From the NCBI GenBank assembly GCA_022792335.1, contig JAAWAV010000024.1, positions 1 through 46,489 of the forward strand: a DNA stretch of 46,489 nucleotides. The letters are read 5' to 3'. This stretch comes from Lachnospiraceae bacterium. Its GTDB lineage: Bacteria > Bacillota > Clostridia > Lachnospirales > Lachnospiraceae. The notes under the pieces were generated by a model, which searched no databases, was not told where the DNA came from, and was given only the letters and a program-made list of their open reading frames with translations. Shown piece by piece: positions 25,438 through 34,002 of the stretch. The position numbers and the translations under genes were made by a program. How positions within the stretch are numbered: position 1 is the stretch's first letter; each line of letters starts with the position of its first letter.

Positions 25438-26091
25438 TTATTTGCGTGCAAAATTTGAAATAAAATCATTCACCTTGCCGAACACATCTGAGATCTTCTG
25501 TCCCAGCTTTGTTCCGTGAAACAGATCCACCACCATATCTGCATTGCGAATGAACTCCGCCGTGTCATTGACCGGAACTTCCGCCCTGGAGCTTAAGGTG
25601 AGCGCCGGCGGCGAAGCCGCTCCCAGAAAGCGAATCGGAAACCGTATGGTATACTGAACTTCCACAGAAAATGTAGAATACACCACATAATTGTGAAACC
25701 GGGCGATGTCCGACCGGGAAGTCCGGATATCCGGAGACATGTTTTTAAAGAAGGAAGCCGACTGCCCCAGGATTTCCTCCTCCACTTCTTTGGATATATC
25801 CGCCTCCACCTGGCCCATCCCGCCGAACAGATACCGGTATGGCTCCGTTTCCAGTTCAGACAGAGACGGAAAGCCGCTCCCCTCCCGCATCCTGCCCAGA
25901 AGCGGATCGGCGCATTCATTGGCTCCTTCCACAGCCTTTCGCTCCACAATGGACTCTATTCTCGCCTTCATGAAAAAGGCGTTCCCCATATAGAGCAGGA
26001 CAAAAAGGATGATAAACATGACTGGAAACACTATCGTCGCCTCCACAATCACCATACCGTTTTCCGCTTTCCATGGATTCCCATTCTTCAT
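25438..26091 (-). CDS. tadE: TadE-like pseudopilin
   Basis: 217 aa. The leader KAENG is followed by MVIVEATIVFPVMFIILFVL: glycine at -1 and Glu at +5, a processing site for the prepilin peptidase encoded downstream. The hydrophobic helix is followed by an exported region that includes FPIRFLGAASPPALTLSSRA, the late TadE-type strand region. TadE proteins are minor pilins needed for Flp pilus formation. It lies between the major pilin gene and the TadG-like gene. Confidence 0.82.
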   Translation of the reverse strand: MKNGNPWKAENGMVIVEATIVFPVMFIILFVLLYMGNAFFMKARIESIVERKAVEGANECADPLLGRMREGSGFPSLSELETEPYRYLFGGMGQVEADISKEVEEEILGQSASFFKNMSPDIRTSRSDIARFHNYVVYSTFSVEVQYTIRFPIRFLGAASPPALTLSSRAEVPVNDTAEFIRNADMVVDLFHGTKLGQKISDVFGKVNDFISNFARK

Positions 26092-26130
26092 CGCTCTGTC
26101 CTTCTCATCCTTCCTGGAGCATCCTCCACC

Positions 26131-26379
26131 TTATTCTCCGCCTGCGCCGCCTCCGTTCACCGCGTCCACTGCATTTCCTCTGATTGCATTAAATAAGGAC
26201 TCCAAAAGTCCCTGAATCTGCTCCTTGAAAAACAGAGCCAGAAGGACTGCGATGCCAATCAGGACCACGATGGCCACGATATTGACCTCTCCCCTTTCAT
26301 CAGAAAACAGTTCCCCAAGCTTCCTCTTCGCCATACTGCCAAACAGCATGATCTGTTGCATCATCATTCTCTGTGCCAT
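26131..26379 (-). CDS. flp: Flp1-like major pilin
   Basis: 82 aa. A basic N-terminal leader ends at about residue 30 (SDERG), then EVNIVAIVVLIGIAVLLALFF, a short amphipathic helix and a Gly-rich tail (NGGGAGGE). Size, position between tadC and tadE, and the strongly hydrophobic N-terminal helix identify it as the likely pilus subunit (Flp1-like). It lacks Glu at +5 after the predicted cleavage glycine, unlike classic Flp pilins, which have GxxxxEY. The ATG at 26379 is preceded by AGGAGG; the longer frame to 26421 is not supported. Confidence 0.8.
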   Translation of the reverse strand: MAQRMMMQQIMLFGSMAKRKLGELFSDERGEVNIVAIVVLIGIAVLLALFFKEQIQGLLESLFNAIRGNAVDAVNGGGAGGE

Positions 26380-26435
26380 GACAGATTCCTCCTTTTTCTC
26401 CAATTTATTTTCTGTTTTCAACTGTCAAGCCCCCC

Positions 26436-27314
26436 TCAGGAAACACCCAGGTTGGTAAAAATCGGTACCAGAATCATAATCAGGATTCCCACAAACATCA
26501 CACAGATGGGAATTAAAAGTTTTCCGGCCGCTTTCTCTCCCTCTCTTCTCACCAGTTGTTTCTTTAACTGCCAGACCTCTTTGCTCTGTTCTTGAAGCAT
26601 GGCCGTCAGTTCGCGGTTCCCCTTTGTCATCCCCTGAATGATCGTGGAGGTGAATTTTTTGATCTCGGCGATGATGCAGCGGCTTCCGAAATTGTAGATC
26701 GCATCCACCTCGGAGACGCCGTTATTCATCTCGTCCACCGTCCGCTGCATTTCCTGATAGATGGTGGAGCTTCCCGCGTAAGCCGTATCCACCCAGGCCT
26801 CCCGGAGAATCATCCCGGCTCCGGTCAAAAGGGCAAGTTTTGACACTACCTCCGAAAAATCGTGAAGCAGTTCCTCCGACCGTTTTAAAATCTTCTTTTT
26901 CGTCGCTGTGCCGAAGTAGTAGTACGCCAGGCCGGAAAACATAAGTCCCATGACCCAGGCCGTCACTTCCGACGTCAGCCCGTAAAGGGCGAAAGAAAGA
27001 ACAAACATGGTAAAGGCCGTGGTAATCTGCTGGGCGTGAATCGTGCGAAGGTAATAGTCGGAATACTGGTTTCCATACAAAATCCCCAGTTCCTGTCGCA
27101 GTTTTCTGTCTCTTTTGGACTTATATCCGTACTTCACCGTTTCCAGTACCCCATAACCCAGACCATAGATCTCCCGGAGGGGAAACTCTTTCTCCGTCAG
27201 CACTTCAAACATGGACTGATACTTCATACCCCTGATAAAAAAGAGCAGCCAGACAAGAAGGGCGACCGTACCGGCTGCCATCAGGGAAAAATCAAAAACG
27301 GATAAACCGAACAT
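26436..27314 (-). CDS. tadC: TadC-like inner-membrane platform protein (T2SSF domain)
   Basis: 292 aa. It has one N-terminal membrane helix, a paired helix region at about 90-135, a cytoplasmic T2SSF helical bundle (LLHDFSEVVSKLALLTGAGM) and a C-terminal helix (LLIPICVMFVGILIMILVPIF). With TadB it should form the membrane platform on which TadA works. The start follows GGGGG, 11 bases after the tadB stop. Confidence 0.87.
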   Translation of the reverse strand: MFGLSVFDFSLMAAGTVALLVWLLFFIRGMKYQSMFEVLTEKEFPLREIYGLGYGVLETVKYGYKSKRDRKLRQELGILYGNQYSDYYLRTIHAQQITTAFTMFVLSFALYGLTSEVTAWVMGLMFSGLAYYYFGTATKKKILKRSEELLHDFSEVVSKLALLTGAGMILREAWVDTAYAGSSTIYQEMQRTVDEMNNGVSEVDAIYNFGSRCIIAEIKKFTSTIIQGMTKGNRELTAMLQEQSKEVWQLKKQLVRREGEKAAGKLLIPICVMFVGILIMILVPIFTNLGVS

Positions 27315-27325
27315 CCTGTACCCCC

Positions 27326-28201
27326 TTATAATTTAATATCCAGCACAGCTTTCCCGATAAAATAGGCGACGACAAATATCGCAAGGCTTACGGTTGTCGA
27401 CAAAATCCCCGTCGGTTTCACAAAATTTGCGGCAAACTCCGGGCTCATCATCTTAATCACTGCAATCAGCATAATCGGCATCCCGATCATGATATTCTGT
27501 TCCATCTTATTTGACGTGACAAGCGTTTCAATATCTTCGGCAATTTCCATCTTATCGCTCAGGATGCTGTGGGTATTCCGGATGATATCCTTGATATTGC
27601 CTCCCTTCCTGTAGCTGATCCGAAATACGTTGGCAAAGCTCAGAATATCATCGTTGGCGCTCCGTTTTCCAAAATCTTCGAGGACTTCTTCGATGTCGAC
27701 GTTATTGTGAATGCCGGAAATAATCACCTCCAGCTCCTTCAAAATGAACGCGTCGGAGTCATACTGTACTTTCAGATCTTCATAGACACTGAAAAAGGAA
27801 TCATTCACATTTTTTCCTGCGCCAAGGGAGGTGGTCAGCGCGTCCAACATATCCCGAAACTGGCGGCCCAGTTCCTTTTGCCTCTTCGAGGTGATCGCTT
27901 TCCTCCTCACAGGGATAAACAGCTTTCCTGCCAGAAGTCCCACCACTGACGGTATCAGAAGATTGAGTATCCTGGTGAGCGTGGTCGGTTCCCCGAACTC
28001 ATCTTTCCCAATACCCCCGTAAAACAGATAGCCCACGGCGGCTCCCACCACAAATGCCAGCGCAAAATACAGGATCTTTTCCATGGGTTTCATATGGTAC
28101 ACTCTGTAATTGTAGGTCGGAAGGTTGGTCGCGGAGGAATAATACTGCGGTTCCTCCACCTTTTTCTTTTTTTCTTTTTTCTTCTCTTTCTTTTCTGCCA
28201 T
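27326..28201 (-). CDS. tadB: TadB-like inner-membrane platform protein (T2SSF domain)
   Basis: 291 aa. It begins with a highly charged Lys/Glu run of about 20 residues and has membrane helices near 45-63 and 75-95. The T2SSF domain follows (QFRDMLDALTTSLGAGKNVNDS, seen in two pieces), with two C-terminal helices. It is the paired partner of TadC. The unusually charged N-terminus may contact the ATPase. The ATG has GGAGGGGG 3-4 bases upstream, and the gene lies between the FHA gene and tadC. Confidence 0.87.
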   Translation of the reverse strand: MAEKKEKKKEKKKKVEEPQYYSSATNLPTYNYRVYHMKPMEKILYFALAFVVGAAVGYLFYGGIGKDEFGEPTTLTRILNLLIPSVVGLLAGKLFIPVRRKAITSKRQKELGRQFRDMLDALTTSLGAGKNVNDSFFSVYEDLKVQYDSDAFILKELEVIISGIHNNVDIEEVLEDFGKRSANDDILSFANVFRISYRKGGNIKDIIRNTHSILSDKMEIAEDIETLVTSNKMEQNIMIGMPIMLIAVIKMMSPEFAANFVKPTGILSTTVSLAIFVVAYFIGKAVLDIKL

Positions 28202-28230
28202 GCCCCCTCCTTCTATTCTCCTATACCTGT

Positions 28231-29916
28231 TCAGAAAAGTTTAAATTCAAACTCTTCGTTTCCCAGCCGGATTCTGTCTCCGTGGGAGATCTCCACCTCC
28301 GCGTTGCTCTGAATCATATTGCCGTTGATGTATGTATGATTCGTCGAATTGGTATCCAGGATGAAATACCGCCCCTCTCGGGTAATGATATTTGCGTGAC
28401 TTCTGCTGACAAGGGCATTGTCGTTGACCCAGTAATCGACGTAATTTCGTTCTTTGCCAATGCGAAAAACCGGCCGGTCAATCAGAATCGTCTCATAGTT
28501 CCTGCTTCGAACCAGGCGGGGAGCGGCGCCCATTTGCGGAAGGTCCGCACTCAACATGGTTTTATCCTCATCCTCGTCCCCCATAAAAACAGTCTCTCCA
28601 AAGTCTGCTTTCTGCCCTTCTCTAAAGTCCGCCCCACACGCTCCTTCGAATGCTACGCTTTGTCCTCCCCCAAATTCTGCCTTCTGTTCTACGCCCCTTA
28701 CATTTACACTCTGCTCTCCGCCCCTAAGCTCTGCCCTCCGGATATATCCTTCCGGAGCTGGACTCTGTGTTTCCGGTATGGGGGCATGAACAGGCGCCCC
28801 GGCGGCCGGATATCCGACAGGCGCCTGGGTTTTAGACTCTGCCAGTTTCTTCTTTTCCTTTTTGGCCGCCTTCTGGGCGCGGTAAAGCTCCGCGTTTTCT
28901 TTGTTATAGTGCTGAAGTAGGTAAAAAAGTCCAATCTTTTTCCCATCCGGAGTCGTCTCCGGCAAAGGTTTCGGCGGCGGACCAGACGCCGATTGTCCCT
29001 GGGGCGGCTGCCCCGGAATCAGAACCCCGGAAGCCTGTAGTGGCGCAGGATTTCTCCTCTCCATAGGTTCTGCCACTGGCTGTCCCTGTGCCGGCGGCCG
29101 TTTCGCCGGCTGCGGTTTTTCCGGTGGAATCTCCATACTCTGCAGTTTTTCCGGCGGCTGCCCCATGCTTTGTAGCTGTATCGGCGACGCCCCCATGTTC
29201 TGTGGCTGTGCCGACGGCCTTTCTATGCTCTGCTCCTGCCACGAGCGGCGATCCGGAGTAATCCCCTGGGACGAGCCCTTGTCAGTCTGTCCGGCCCCCC
29301 GCAGCCTCGCTTCAGAGGACGTATGGGAAATGGATGCAGAGGTATGGTCGACCGGCGGAACAGGTCCGGATGCGATTTCGTTCAGTACCTTTCCGAACTC
29401 ATAAGGGGAAAACGCCGGAGTGCTGTTTAAATAGTTGATAATTCTGGCAACGTGATCGCAGTTTTCCGTCTGATCAAACTGTGTGGTAAACATAATCTCC
29501 TTAAAAAAAGCGCCCAGCGTTACCGGAGCCCTGCCGCTTCCAACTGGATAGCAGATTAAAACCGTTTCACAGGAAGAAACATCTGCAAAAATATAATCCA
29601 GATCCAGCAGAATGGAATCCGGGTCCAGCATATAATCTTCCGCGGACATCATCGCCCTCACAATCCCCTGAAAGACTCCGATAAGCCTCTTTTTATTGAC
29701 GACGCCCGAAAAAATCTGTTTTGCGGAGATCTTGGAGGACACATTGTATTTGATAAATCTGCTTGTATTCATCTGTGTATAAATGGCTGCGGCCAGCCCG
29801 GGAATTTTATTATTGGTCAGCATCCCAAGGCTCAGCGTATCGATTTCCTCGGAAGGATCTACCTCGTAAACAAGATAAGTATTGGTCCCCTGATTCTCAT
29901 ATCTTGCTTTTCCCAT
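28231..29916 (-). CDS. FHA-domain protein with DUF6382-like N-terminus
   Basis: 561 aa, soluble. Residues 1-185 form a conserved domain that I take to be DUF6382 (for example QGTNTYLVYEV and MLDPDSILLDLDYIF). Residues about 190-360 are a Pro/Gln-rich linker with short imperfect repeats (QSMGQPPEKLQSMEIPPEKP). Residues about 475-561 form an FHA domain: RIGKERNYVDY, SRSHANI and TNSTNHTYINGN carry the conserved R, SxxH and NxT/N loops that read phosphothreonine. FHA proteins bind partners phosphorylated by Ser/Thr kinases, and one such kinase is encoded downstream in this operon. Position between tadA and tadB suggests it links phosphorylation to pilus-motor function; this is inference. Confidence 0.85.
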   Translation of the reverse strand: MGKARYENQGTNTYLVYEVDPSEEIDTLSLGMLTNNKIPGLAAAIYTQMNTSRFIKYNVSSKISAKQIFSGVVNKKRLIGVFQGIVRAMMSAEDYMLDPDSILLDLDYIFADVSSCETVLICYPVGSGRAPVTLGAFFKEIMFTTQFDQTENCDHVARIINYLNSTPAFSPYEFGKVLNEIASGPVPPVDHTSASISHTSSEARLRGAGQTDKGSSQGITPDRRSWQEQSIERPSAQPQNMGASPIQLQSMGQPPEKLQSMEIPPEKPQPAKRPPAQGQPVAEPMERRNPAPLQASGVLIPGQPPQGQSASGPPPKPLPETTPDGKKIGLFYLLQHYNKENAELYRAQKAAKKEKKKLAESKTQAPVGYPAAGAPVHAPIPETQSPAPEGYIRRAELRGGEQSVNVRGVEQKAEFGGGQSVAFEGACGADFREGQKADFGETVFMGDEDEDKTMLSADLPQMGAAPRLVRSRNYETILIDRPVFRIGKERNYVDYWVNDNALVSRSHANIITREGRYFILDTNSTNHTYINGNMIQSNAEVEISHGDRIRLGNEEFEFKLF

Positions 29917-29954
29917 TGATATCCCGCCTTTCTGTCCCTGTATTCCGGGAACTG

Positions 29955-31193
29955 TTATATTTCTGTCCCAAATCCGGACAATTTTAACTTAAAATCATGG
30001 ATTAATTTGTTGTCCGTTCTTCTGAGTCTGCCTGAAACCTTCTCAAAGGTGGTATTCTCATCTTCTTCAAACACATACAGAGGATTCAGAAGAATTTTTC
30101 CGTTCTCATATCCTGCAATCTCCGTAATCTCCATGGTCTTTCTCGATTTATCGCGCAGTCTGGACAGGTGAATGATGATGTCCACGGCAGAAGCAATCTG
30201 CTGTCGGATCGCCTCCAGCGGAAGCCCGGCAGCTCCCTGCAGGACCATGGTTTCCAGTCTGCTTAACATATCCTCTGTAGAATTTGCATGACCCGTGGAC
30301 AGAGAACCGTCATGGCCGGTATTCATGGCCTGAAGCATGTCGAGGGCCTCTCCCCCGCGGACTTCTCCGACCACAATCCTCTCCGGACGCATACGGAGAG
30401 AGGATTTAATGAGATCCCGGATGGTAATCTGACCCGCTCCGGACGCATTCGCATTTCTGGTTTCCAGACTGACCAGGTTTTCGACCCCTGTAATCTGCAG
30501 TTCTGCAGAATCTTCAATGGTAATGACACGTTCGTCCTTTGGAATGTAATTAGAAAGGGCGTTTAAGAATGTGGTCTTGCCGGAACCTGTTCCGCCGCTG
30601 ATAAAAATGTTATATTTTGCCTTTACGAGGGTCTGAAGTTTATCCGCGATTTCCCGTGTGATGGAGCCATACTGGATCAGTTTTTCTATGGTCATGGGAG
30701 TTTTGGAAAACTTACGAATCGTCACAGTCGGTCCGCACAGCGCAATAGGCGGCAGAACGACGTTCACCCTGGAGCCGTCCGGAAGCCTGGTATCGCAGAT
30801 AGGATTTGCCTGATTGACCTCCCTCCCCGCAAGACCTACAATTCTCTGAATCACATCTTCCAGTTTCCTCTGGCTTTCAAACTGTTTGTCAAGACGGGAC
30901 AGGCGGCCATGTTGTTCGATAAACACATGGTCCGGCCCGTTAATCATAACCTCTGTTATGGAATCGTCGCTGATAATGGAGTCCAGAAGCCCGAATCCCC
31001 GGATGGAACTGTAGACCTGCCGGACAATGGAAACTCTCTGTTCTATGGGGCAGTAGCTGTTTCCGATTTTCTGAAACACGATTTCCTCTATTTTTTCTTC
31101 CAGTTCCTCGTCCCCGATCTGGCTTAAAGACAGGTGATCTGTCACATATTTTTTGACGTCGGCGACAAACTGCTGTTCCTGCTCAAAATCCAT
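29955..31193 (-). CDS. tadA: TadA/CpaF-type secretion ATPase
   Basis: 412 aa hexameric motor ATPase of the T2SSE family. The N-terminal domain is helical. The core carries LLDSIISDDSITEVMING, the Arg-rich region IRKF, Walker A GGTGSGKTT at 200-208 (Lys206), the Asp box ITIEDSAEL, and the Walker B region RIVVGEVRGGEALDML with TGHDGSLSTGHANS. It should power Flp pilus assembly at the TadB/TadC platform. It starts 14 bases after the TadZ-like gene. Confidence 0.94.
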   Translation of the reverse strand: MDFEQEQQFVADVKKYVTDHLSLSQIGDEELEEKIEEIVFQKIGNSYCPIEQRVSIVRQVYSSIRGFGLLDSIISDDSITEVMINGPDHVFIEQHGRLSRLDKQFESQRKLEDVIQRIVGLAGREVNQANPICDTRLPDGSRVNVVLPPIALCGPTVTIRKFSKTPMTIEKLIQYGSITREIADKLQTLVKAKYNIFISGGTGSGKTTFLNALSNYIPKDERVITIEDSAELQITGVENLVSLETRNANASGAGQITIRDLIKSSLRMRPERIVVGEVRGGEALDMLQAMNTGHDGSLSTGHANSTEDMLSRLETMVLQGAAGLPLEAIRQQIASAVDIIIHLSRLRDKSRKTMEITEIAGYENGKILLNPLYVFEEDENTTFEKVSGRLRRTDNKLIHDFKLKLSGFGTEI

Positions 31194-31207
31194 AAAGCTT
31201 CACCGTC

Positions 31208-32269
31208 CTAACCGATTTTGTCGAATAATTCCAATGCAGACAACCGTTCCAGCACCTGGGCCGTCTCCGCGTGTTCATACTTTGGAGCTCCGCCGATGGA
31301 TCGGATTTCAGAGTCGCTTATGGTTTTCCCCGTCTTGTTGCTGAATTTGTTGTACGCCAGACAGATGCGGCCGTTTAGGGGAATGTCTTTGTTCTGTTCC
31401 AGTGTCGCCACTGCGCTGTACGCCCTGGAAAGTTTGGTATTGGAGATCTCCGATCCGTCTCCGACCCAGACAATCGAATGGGCCTTCTTAAGGATCTCTG
31501 CTGAATTTTGCTCCAGCCCAAAGTCCAGATCCAGAATCATATAATCATAAGCCCCGGAAAGTCTGGCCTCTGAAACAAGACGCTGGATTTCCTCCGCTCC
31601 AAGTTCCGTCATATCCAGGGCAATCTTGGCCTGTGAATAAAAATAAACGCCTCTCGGATCCTGTTTCACACAGCTCTCCAGTTTCATCGCAAGATTGACC
31701 TTTTTGCTTTTCAGCGCAAAAATGATATCGCTCATGTCAAACTGCCCTTCGGCCGAGAAAAATAAATCTGAGGAACCAAAGGTCTCCAGATTCAGATACA
31801 GAGTTTTCTTTCCCTGAGCTGCATAATGAAGGGCGCAGGCCGCCGCCATCGAAGAGCTTCCTGTTCCGCCGCTGGGGGAGGTAAAGGCGATGATCCTGCA
31901 ACTGTCGTCTGCGAATTTCAGTCCGGATACGCTTCCTGCATTCTCAGAATAAATACTCAGTATCTGCTTATAAATCAGATCCGCCTTCTGGAATTTGCAA
32001 ATGGCCCGCTGGCCGTTTACCATGTCCACGTCCGCCGAGTCCACAAAATACGCAAATCCGCATCGTTTCGGGAGCAGATTTGTGTCAATCTCAAATGCAT
32101 TTCCGGCGACAAATACGTTGATCCTGGCGCTCTCCAGCGCAGACAGGGCCGCCTCCGGCTCCGTAAACGAATAGATTTCAAATTTGTCCGCATATTTTGT
32201 GTTAAAGGCGGCAACCATCCTGTTCAGATATCTGGAATCCTTCTCCAGCAGTGCAAGTTTTATTTTCAT
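31208..32269 (-). CDS. tadZ: TadZ/CpaE-like pilus localisation protein with degenerate P-loop
   Basis: 353 aa. The N-terminal 120 residues resemble an atypical response-regulator receiver domain (LALLEKDSRYLNRMV). The C-terminal part is a MinD/ParA-like fold. The P-loop reads SPSGGTGSSSMA (about 131-142), so both signature lysines of the KGGxGK motif are replaced by serine (Ser133 and Ser138). TadZ proteins are known for atypical Walker A motifs and mark the site of Tad assembly, often at a pole. The start at 32269 has GGAGG 9 bases upstream. It is the first gene of the tad operon and follows the promoter at 32303-32331. Confidence 0.85.
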   Translation of the reverse strand: MKIKLALLEKDSRYLNRMVAAFNTKYADKFEIYSFTEPEAALSALESARINVFVAGNAFEIDTNLLPKRCGFAYFVDSADVDMVNGQRAICKFQKADLIYKQILSIYSENAGSVSGLKFADDSCRIIAFTSPSGGTGSSSMAAACALHYAAQGKKTLYLNLETFGSSDLFFSAEGQFDMSDIIFALKSKKVNLAMKLESCVKQDPRGVYFYSQAKIALDMTELGAEEIQRLVSEARLSGAYDYMILDLDFGLEQNSAEILKKAHSIVWVGDGSEISNTKLSRAYSAVATLEQNKDIPLNGRICLAYNKFSNKTGKTISDSEIRSIGGAPKYEHAETAQVLERLSALELFDKIG

Positions 32270-32302
32270 GCATAAACGCCTCCGTATCAAACATTCTTTA
32301 AA

Positions 32303-32331
32303 ATTTTATCCCAAATAAAAATGACAGACAA
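32303..32331 (-). promoter_or_regulatory. Promoter of the tad operon
   Basis: On the minus strand TTGTCT (32326-32331) and TAAAAT (32303-32308) have a 17-base spacer, 34 bases before the first tad ATG. The -35 box lies inside the 3' arm of the terminator hairpin of the upstream regulator gene, so the two signals share bases. Confidence 0.75.
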
Positions 32332-32374
32332 TATGTGCCAAAAAATGTTCCTTTGGCGCGCATCTGTCTGTCAC
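32313..32374 (-). terminator. Terminator of the XRE regulator gene
   Basis: On the minus strand TGACAGACA pairs with TGTCTGTCA, with an inner stem ATGCGCGCCAAA/TTTGGCACAT (imperfect), then TTTTTATTT. It starts 7 bases past the regulator's stop. The stem should insulate or couple the regulator and the tad operon. Confidence 0.75.
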
Positions 32375-32380
32375 ATTTTG

Positions 32381-33793
32381 TCAGTTCTTCTTTAACTGTT
32401 CTTTCAGATACTGAAGCGTCTCTTCGACGGAACAGACAAACACACTGTCCCGAAGCCCCTCTAAGAACTCATAAAACAGCCGGGCCAAAGAGCTCTCCTG
32501 CATCATAAAACACCCCTTCATATCCTCCGCGTAATAATAAAGGACCACATCGTCAAAACTGTAAGCGTCGATCATAACGCCCCCCGGATACCGGTACTTC
32601 TTTTCCTGAATCAGATGAGGCTCATAAAAGCCATCCTCTGCCCGCTCAATTAACTCCTGAAGGGCCGCCTGCCGATCCTCCGGCTCCAGCGCATCTTTCA
32701 TCATCTCATCCGGTAGTTCCTCAAGCACCCCCTCCTCCATCAGCCTACGAATCCCCTCCGCTGTAAAATAGGAAACCACCCGGCACTCTTGTCGCAGCAT
32801 TCTTTCTCTGTCTCTCTTTATCCGGTTTTTCAGCGCTTCGGCCACTCTCCCCATTTCCCCTTTTAAATAACGGCCGATTCCTTCAGCTGCCTCCAGATAG
32901 CCCAGACAGGGCTGGCTTCCGATACAATAAAAATGATTCGCTTCCTTTGCCTGGAGGTAATAAGCCATCAACTCCTTTTCCTGCGTAAGGCGTTCATAAA
33001 GCGGTCTGCAGCCATCCGCCATCTGGTCAAATCTCCTCACAAAAAAATCCCGAACTTCCGGCTCCCGGTAAATCAGTCCGTGCTCCAGTTCATAATCCAG
33101 GTTTAGCACACAGTCCTCAGTAATAATAAAATAGGGCATCAGACTGAAACTGTTTAAATGGGCGGCAACCCGGTCATAGTAATAATATACCCGGTAATCT
33201 GCCTGTTTTTGGCTTAAAATCACCGGAATCATTTTCTGTAAAAGCCTGATGTTATCCGTTTTCTTTTCTTTTTCCAGACAGACGATATGTTCTGCCGCAA
33301 ATTTAGAATTTATCTTAAACCCGTTTTTCAGAGCGTCCATGACCTCCTGGCATTCCGGCTGCAAAAACAGCCTCAAGTGTCCGGAGGGCCTCGCCGCCTC
33401 CTGTTCCATCATCGCGCGAATCAGATACTTTAAATCTGCGCTTCCTTCCACCAGGCAGACCTCCGGCTCCGAATATTCCATCCGGACGACTGCTTTCAGG
33501 CGGGATACTTCCCGGAAGCTGGAAAGAAAGTCCAGCATCTTTTTCGTGAGTCCATACTGCTCCTTTCCCAGTCGTTCCTCCAGATACAGTTCCCACAGCT
33601 CCGTATATTCTTCCGCCGTCAGATTCAATGCGTCGAAAAGCTTTGTCATTCGCTCCGTGTCCGGAGAGATCCGCTGTCCGTTTTTCAGACGGGCGATATA
33701 ACTCCTGCTAAATCCCGTCACCTGCGCCAACTGAATTTCCGACAAACCGGTCTGCAAAATGTGTTGCTCCAGCATATTGGAAAAATCTGACAT
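32381..33793 (-). CDS. XRE-type HTH protein with large uncharacterised C-terminal domain
   Basis: 470 aa. An N-terminal helix-turn-helix is at about 10-65 (SEIQLAQVTGFSRSYIARLK, then NGQRISPDTERMTKLFDAL). The remaining 400 residues are soluble, rich in Tyr, Glu and Arg, with no membrane segment and no recognisable enzyme motif; the region YRVYYYYDRVAAHLNSFSLM is notable. It lies immediately upstream of the tad operon on the same strand, with its own promoter (34003-34030) and terminator. It is a good candidate for the local regulator, possibly sensing a ligand or protein through the large domain; this is inference. Confidence 0.72.
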   Translation of the reverse strand: MSDFSNMLEQHILQTGLSEIQLAQVTGFSRSYIARLKNGQRISPDTERMTKLFDALNLTAEEYTELWELYLEERLGKEQYGLTKKMLDFLSSFREVSRLKAVVRMEYSEPEVCLVEGSADLKYLIRAMMEQEAARPSGHLRLFLQPECQEVMDALKNGFKINSKFAAEHIVCLEKEKKTDNIRLLQKMIPVILSQKQADYRVYYYYDRVAAHLNSFSLMPYFIITEDCVLNLDYELEHGLIYREPEVRDFFVRRFDQMADGCRPLYERLTQEKELMAYYLQAKEANHFYCIGSQPCLGYLEAAEGIGRYLKGEMGRVAEALKNRIKRDRERMLRQECRVVSYFTAEGIRRLMEEGVLEELPDEMMKDALEPEDRQAALQELIERAEDGFYEPHLIQEKKYRYPGGVMIDAYSFDDVVLYYYAEDMKGCFMMQESSLARLFYEFLEGLRDSVFVCSVEETLQYLKEQLKKN

Positions 33794-33996
33794 TTGTTCC
33801 TCCCCCCGCCGCTCTTATCTGTTGTTTCCAGAAGAGTACCTGTTGTTCCCGAAAAAGATTCCGGAAGCCAGAAAGGAACTTTCTGGAGAGCGCTTTCTCT
33901 TCCGTCCGTCTGTATGCAATAGATCTACGCACGTCTACACATACAAAAAGGAAGCCGGTCCCTGACAAAAGGCGCTTCCTTTTTGTATGTATATAT
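33794..33996 (-). promoter_or_regulatory. Structured 5' leader of the XRE regulator gene
   Basis: About 200 nt separate the promoter (34003-34030) from the ATG. The leader holds a 16-bp perfect hairpin (arms 33940-33955 and 33974-33989, CATACAAAAAGGAAGC and its complement) with TTTTT in its 3' arm. A second hairpin follows, CCAGAAAG/CTTTCTGG, then two near-repeats GAACAACAG and GAAACAACAG before the ribosome site GGGGGGAGGA. It resembles an attenuator but matches no riboswitch that I know. Confidence 0.45.
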
Positions 33997-34002
33997 AGTT
34001 CT

